Assembly (NCBI GenBank): GCA_003551265.1
Contig: PUMG01000003.1
Coordinates: 1 to 15,480 of the forward strand
Direction of reading: 5' to 3'
Source: Halovenus sp.
GTDB taxonomy: Archaea; Halobacteriota; Halobacteria; Halobacteriales; Haloarculaceae
DNA length: 15,480 bases
Shown here: positions 12,789 through 15,480 of the stretch, piece after piece
How the letters are laid out: every line of letters begins with the position of its first letter
How positions within the stretch are numbered: position 1 is the stretch's first letter
Made by a program: the position numbers and the translations under genes
The notes under the pieces: generated by a model
Told to the model about the DNA's origin: nothing
Seen by the model: the letters and a program-made list of their open reading frames with translations, nothing else
The model's database searches: none

Positions 12789-13400
12789 TCATTCCTCCGG
12801 GTACTTTGGCTCGCGTCGCTTCGCCCGTTCGAGCGCACGCTCGACGACAGCGTGAACATCCCCCGTATAGACATCTCCATGTCCTGCATACATCGCCTCG
12901 ACGGTCTCGGGCAGGCGTTCGAGCAACGTTTCGATGCTCTGGATGAGGCGCTCGCGGGACTGGCCGGGATAGTCTGTCCGACCGAAGCTTCCGTCGTCGA
13001 ACGCACCATCGTTGTACACGACGACGTCACCTGAAAACAGCGATGTCGTGCCGACCAGCGAGACGTGGTCGTCGGCGTGTCCCGGTGTGTGGACGACTGC
13101 ACACGTCTCGTCCCCGACGTGCAACTCCATGCCGTCTTCGAGTGCGTGCGTCCGGGCGGGATGCTCGTCGTAGGCGTAACAGTCGGGGTCGAACGCCGCG
13201 AGAACGGAATCGAGTTCCCCGACGTGGTCGCCGTGTTGATGTGTGATGACGACTGCATCGAGGCTGTCAGTGTAGTCGCTGACGACGTCCACAACTCCAC
13301 TCATTTGACCAGCGTCGACCAGCGTCGTCCGCTCCCCGAGGGCGAGAAATGCGTTACACGTGAACACGTCGGCGTCTTCCGTGACGTTGATGACCTCCAT
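12789..13400 (-). CDS. MBL-fold metallo-hydrolase
   Basis: A 203-residue metallo-beta-lactamase-fold protein. The metal ligands are in place: H54-Q-H56-G-D58-H59, H108 in HTPGHADDH, D125 in LFSGD, and H174 in YAGHGD. These bind two metal ions, usually zinc or iron. The compact, glyoxalase-II-like layout with HTPGH and AGHGD is used for thioester, lactone or other ester hydrolysis; the substrate is not readable. It is preceded on its strand, 38 nt away, by a five-helix membrane-protein gene, which may be co-transcribed. The ATG at 13398-13400 directly starts the fold (MEVINVTEDADVFTCNAFLA). Confidence 0.9.
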   Translation of the reverse strand: MEVINVTEDADVFTCNAFLALGERTTLVDAGQMSGVVDVVSDYTDSLDAVVITHQHGDHVGELDSVLAAFDPDCYAYDEHPARTHALEDGMELHVGDETCAVVHTPGHADDHVSLVGTTSLFSGDVVVYNDGAFDDGSFGRTDYPGQSRERLIQSIETLLERLPETVEAMYAGHGDVYTGDVHAVVERALERAKRREPKYPEE

Positions 13401-13438
13401 ACGCAGGGCAACGCTTGCCAGTGGCTTGAACGTTTGAG

Positions 13439-13984
13439 TTACGTCAGTCGCCGCACCCCGGTTTCGAGTGCAACGACACCCAGAATCAGAACGCTCCCGA
13501 CTCCGACGAGTTGTGGGGTGGCAACGAGTGCGGTTGTCTCTCCACCCGTGAGCAGAAGGGTATAGAGCAGGCCGGTCGTCACAACGAACAGCGCGAGCAG
13601 CGAACTTCGCACACCCGTTTCGACGAACAGGTAGACGGCGAACGCGCCCTGAAACGCCACCGGCCCACCGACGGTCACGAGAACTTCGGGAATCTCGGAC
13701 AGCGAGGGAAGCGAATCAGCACTTCCAGCATCGACGACGAGGCGAGGGAGGACAAACGTGGTGAGACACATCGCCGCGTAGACGACACCGTACTGGGGTG
13801 TCACCTGATGCCAGTTCGAAACCCGGCGACTCCAGAGTAGAGCCAGCCCTGTGACCGCCATCGAGAGCAACCCGGCGACGGCAAGGACGACGAGCGGCGT
13901 TGCGAACAGTGGCTCTGACATCGCTGTCAGCATATCCGCGTGTTCGACGAGGTGGAACAAGAACTCACTGTACTCGGCTGTCAC
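13439..13984 (-). CDS. Five-helix membrane protein, function unknown
   Basis: A hydrophobic protein of up to 181 residues with five predicted membrane segments near residues 28-51, 64-83, 100-121, 127-147 and 153-174. A short polar N-terminus contains HLVEHAD. I do not recognise the family. Three starts are possible: GTG at 13984, or ATGs at 13933 and 13921 (17 and 21 residues shorter). The GTG is about 34 nt from an A-rich patch on the complementary strand at 14015-14021, so the choice is not settled; all keep the five helices. It lies 38 nt upstream of the MBL hydrolase on the same strand. Confidence 0.68.
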   Translation of the reverse strand: MTAEYSEFLFHLVEHADMLTAMSEPLFATPLVVLAVAGLLSMAVTGLALLWSRRVSNWHQVTPQYGVVYAAMCLTTFVLPRLVVDAGSADSLPSLSEIPEVLVTVGGPVAFQGAFAVYLFVETGVRSSLLALFVVTTGLLYTLLLTGGETTALVATPQLVGVGSVLILGVVALETGVRRLT

Positions 13985-14048
13985 TCAATTCGGAGAGCGT
14001 TCTGAGTGGCGAGTGATTTTTGAGTCTGAGTCACTAACTCTCGAACGT

Positions 14049-14219
14049 ATGGGGTTCGGGAGTTACGACGAATCCGAACAGGAGAAACAGGAACTCGATA
14101 CTGATCTGGACGAAACCGGCACGACAGTCGGTGAGAGTGAACACGACGGCAGCGTCGAATTCGAGTTCACCGCATCGAACGACGAACTGCTCGACAGACT
14201 CGAAGAGATGAAAGAGTGA
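14049..14219 (+). CDS. DUF5786 family small acidic protein
   Basis: A 56-residue, strongly acidic protein beginning MGFGSYDESEQEKQELDTDL and ending with SNDELLDRLEEMK. This N- and C-terminal pattern with a variable Asp/Glu/Thr middle is the haloarchaeal DUF5786 family, whose function is unknown. There are no Cys residues or catalytic motifs; the C-terminal part should form an amphipathic helix. The TGA stop shares four bases (GTGA at 14216-14219) with the GTG of the next gene, so the two are translationally coupled. The frame is open upstream, but the conserved start is this ATG. Confidence 0.82.
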   Translation: MGFGSYDESEQEKQELDTDLDETGTTVGESEHDGSVEFEFTASNDELLDRLEEMKE

Positions 14220-14773
14220 AAGCAGGGGTTCGTGCGCTCGGCGTGGCCGAGTCCTACCGTGGTGACGTGAGCACACTCGCGGGTGTTGTCGTCCGCGCGA
14301 GTCGTGTCGTCGATGGCTTTTGCTTCAACACGTGTACCGTTGGCGGGACCGACTCGACCGACTCGATTGCATCGCTCTTTTCCGATCTCGCACGGGAGGA
14401 TATTCGCTACCTGATGGTTTCGGGTATCGCACCAGCGTGGTTCAACATCGTGGACCTCCCTCGTCTGTACGACCTGACAGACACCCCTATCCTATCAGTC
14501 ACATTCGAGGAGAGTGCTGGACTCGAGGCGGCGATTCGGGACGCGTTCGAGGGTGAGGAGGCGGACCGACGGCTGGAGACGTATCGCACACAACCAGTCC
14601 GACGGCGGGTCACTATCGGAGACGAAACGGTGTACGTCCGGGCCGTCGGTCTCGACACGTCCGAGGCGACCGACGTCGTCCGTGCGTTCACACCGGAGGG
14701 TGGGCGGCCAGAGCCGCTCCGGGTTGCACGGCTGGCCGCACGGAGCGTGGATTCGTTCCGACGACGTAGTTGA
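14216..14773 (+). CDS. DUF99/UPF0215 family protein, endonuclease V-related
   Basis: A 185-residue protein with a GTG start. VRALGVAES at the N-terminus, AGVVVR, DGF, TVGGTDST (41-48), DLAREDIRYLMVSGIAPAWFNIVDL (57-81) and the C-terminal TPEGGRPEPLRVARL are the conserved blocks of the UPF0215 (DUF99) family. The family is regarded as related to endonuclease V, but whether its members cut nucleic acid is not established, to my knowledge. The conserved acidic residues (E12 and D34) could bind metal. The start overlaps the DUF5786 stop by four bases and the two genes are probably one operon. It is convergent with a UspA gene, with a hairpin in the 39-nt gap. Confidence 0.85.
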   Translation: MKAGVRALGVAESYRGDVSTLAGVVVRASRVVDGFCFNTCTVGGTDSTDSIASLFSDLAREDIRYLMVSGIAPAWFNIVDLPRLYDLTDTPILSVTFEESAGLEAAIRDAFEGEEADRRLETYRTQPVRRRVTIGDETVYVRAVGLDTSEATDVVRAFTPEGGRPEPLRVARLAARSVDSFRRRS

Positions 14774-14784
14774 AATCGACAGCC

Positions 14785-14803
14785 AGTGGGAGCGAGTCCC
14801 ATT
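14785..14803. terminator. Hairpin in the DUF99 / UspA convergent gap
   Basis: TGGGA (14787-14791), loop GCGAG and TCCCA (14797-14801) form a perfect 5-bp stem, extended by a G-T and an A-T pair. It lies in the 39-nt space between the facing stop codons and may serve both transcripts. There is no T tract after it, so terminator function is tentative. Confidence 0.35.
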
Positions 14804-14812
14804 CGATACCCG

Positions 14813-15205
14813 CTACGGCACGAGCAACACGGGGATGTCGTGCATCTTCAGCAGTCGCTCGGCCGTGTCGCTCCGGAATACCCGTGAGAACACCGACTTA
14901 TCCTCGTAGCCGACGACGACGAGGTCGAAGTCATTCGCCTCGACAAGGTCAGTGATCGCTTTACGGACGGTGGCTTTCGATTCAGGACTGCGCTCGACGA
15001 GTTCGATACTCGCCTCGACAGCGACGCCGTAGTTCTCGCCCATCGATTCGATCTCGCTGGCGGCCAGTTGTGCTGGCGTCTCTTCGCGGTCGCTCACGTG
15101 AATCGCAGTGACGTGTACGTCCTCGTTCCCGGTGAGGAACTCGAGTGCAGTTCTGACGGCACGCTCGCTGACGGGTGCCACCTCGAACGGAATCAAAACG
15201 TGCAT
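14813..15205 (-). CDS. Universal stress protein (UspA family)
   Basis: A 130-residue single-domain Usp fold. MHVLIPFEVAPVSERAVRTA is the first strand and helix, VHVTAIHV the second strand, DFDLVVVGYEDKS the fourth, and HDIPVLLVP the last. The typical ATP-binding G-x2-G-x9-G(S/T) motif is not present: after VVVGY comes EDKSVFSRVFRSDTAERLL, with no later glycines. It therefore belongs to the Usp members unlikely to bind ATP in the usual way. The frame is open to 15283, but the ATG at 15203-15205 starts the fold, and GTTACATCG about 27 nt upstream resembles a TATA box. It is convergent with the DUF99 gene and divergent from the uracil-DNA glycosylase gene. Confidence 0.85.
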   Translation of the reverse strand: MHVLIPFEVAPVSERAVRTALEFLTGNEDVHVTAIHVSDREETPAQLAASEIESMGENYGVAVEASIELVERSPESKATVRKAITDLVEANDFDLVVVGYEDKSVFSRVFRSDTAERLLKMHDIPVLLVP

Positions 15206-15279
15206 ACCGAAACATCGACGCGAGACGATGTAACGCTTGTTCCGCTGTACTCGGACAACTCTCGAACCCGGACGACAGC

Positions 15280-15288
15280 ACATATAGT
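15280..15288 (+). promoter_or_regulatory. TATA box of the uracil-DNA glycosylase gene
   Basis: ACATATAGT is centred about 27 nt before the ATG at 15311, the clearest TATA element in the window. It indicates a leaderless transcript. Confidence 0.6.
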
Positions 15289-15310
15289 CGAGGCCGCCCT
15301 GCCGACAGGT

Positions 15311-15480
15311 ATGGACGAGGACGAGACGCCGGTTCCCGACTGCTGGAACGCTGAGACGATCGACGTGACGGGCTGTGAACGCTGTCCTGCGCTGGTGGAT
15401 TCACGGAGTCGAATCGTCAGCGGCGTCGGGCCGACGGACGCAGACCTCCTGTTCGTGGGTGAGGCGCCCGGGGCGCACGA
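15311..15480 (+). CDS. Uracil-DNA glycosylase (family 4-like), N-terminal fragment
   Basis: The first 56 codons are in the window; the gene runs on past base 15480. The fragment has C22-x2-C25 in VTGCERCPALVDSRSR, where family 4/5 enzymes bind an iron-sulphur cluster. ADLLFVGEAPGAH is then the first active-site loop (GEAPG at 50-54). GEAPG points to family 4 rather than family 5, which usually has GLAPA. The enzyme removes uracil from DNA after cytosine deamination, starting base-excision repair. The remaining motifs and the other two cysteines are outside the window, so the family-4 assignment is provisional. The ATG is 27 nt after a TATA box. Confidence 0.85.
   Translation, partial: MDEDETPVPDCWNAETIDVTGCERCPALVDSRSRIVSGVGPTDADLLFVGEAPGAH

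Overview
The window looks like ordinary chromosomal DNA from a halophilic archaeon (class Halobacteria). The proteins are very rich in Asp and Glu. The window encodes archaeal ribosomal protein L40e, a pyruvoyl-type arginine decarboxylase, DUF5786, DUF99/UPF0215 and DUF2797 proteins, and several tiny zinc-ribbon proteins. Many start codons lie about 25-30 nt after a TATA-like box with no usable Shine-Dalgarno, as in leaderless haloarchaeal transcripts. I see no rRNA, tRNA, insertion sequence, phage gene or CRISPR array. No gene-free stretch exceeds 300 bases; the longest is about 237 bp (12107-12343).

Left part (1-5850). The window opens inside the first codons of a leftward class V aminotransferase, divergent from a rightward NAD-dependent sugar-nucleotide epimerase. 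Next come a 43-residue CxxC protein, a leftward S9 prolyl-oligopeptidase-type peptidase, and a leftward pair of a YbjQ/UPF0145 protein and a small membrane protein. A rightward DUF2797 protein and a pyruvoyl-dependent arginine decarboxylase follow.

Middle (5851-9643). A membrane-anchored protein with two LEA2/WHy domains and an Asp-rich tandem-repeat tail precedes a phenylacetate-CoA ligase (paaK). The paaK promoter lies in the last codons of the LEA gene and carries a perfect 7-bp-arm palindrome where a repressor could sit. A convergent PaaI-type thioesterase faces paaK and is divergent from a FMN-binding split-barrel (PPOX-like) protein. The paaK/paaI pair suggests aryl-acetyl-CoA formation and salvage, but no ring-oxygenase genes are in view.

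Right part (9644-15480). An APC-family amino acid permease is followed at once by a two-domain universal-stress-type protein, then rpl40e and a zinc-ribbon protein. A convergent MBL-fold hydrolase and a five-helix membrane protein come next on the other strand. A DUF5786-DUF99 pair with overlapping stop and start codons is convergent with a second UspA protein. The window ends in the start of a uracil-DNA glycosylase.

Nothing here is a clear new multi-gene system. The points most worth a second look are the paaK palindrome, the coding-like in-frame stretch between pdaD and the LEA gene, the two-domain LEA protein with its repeat tail, and inverted repeats in three of the convergent gene junctions.
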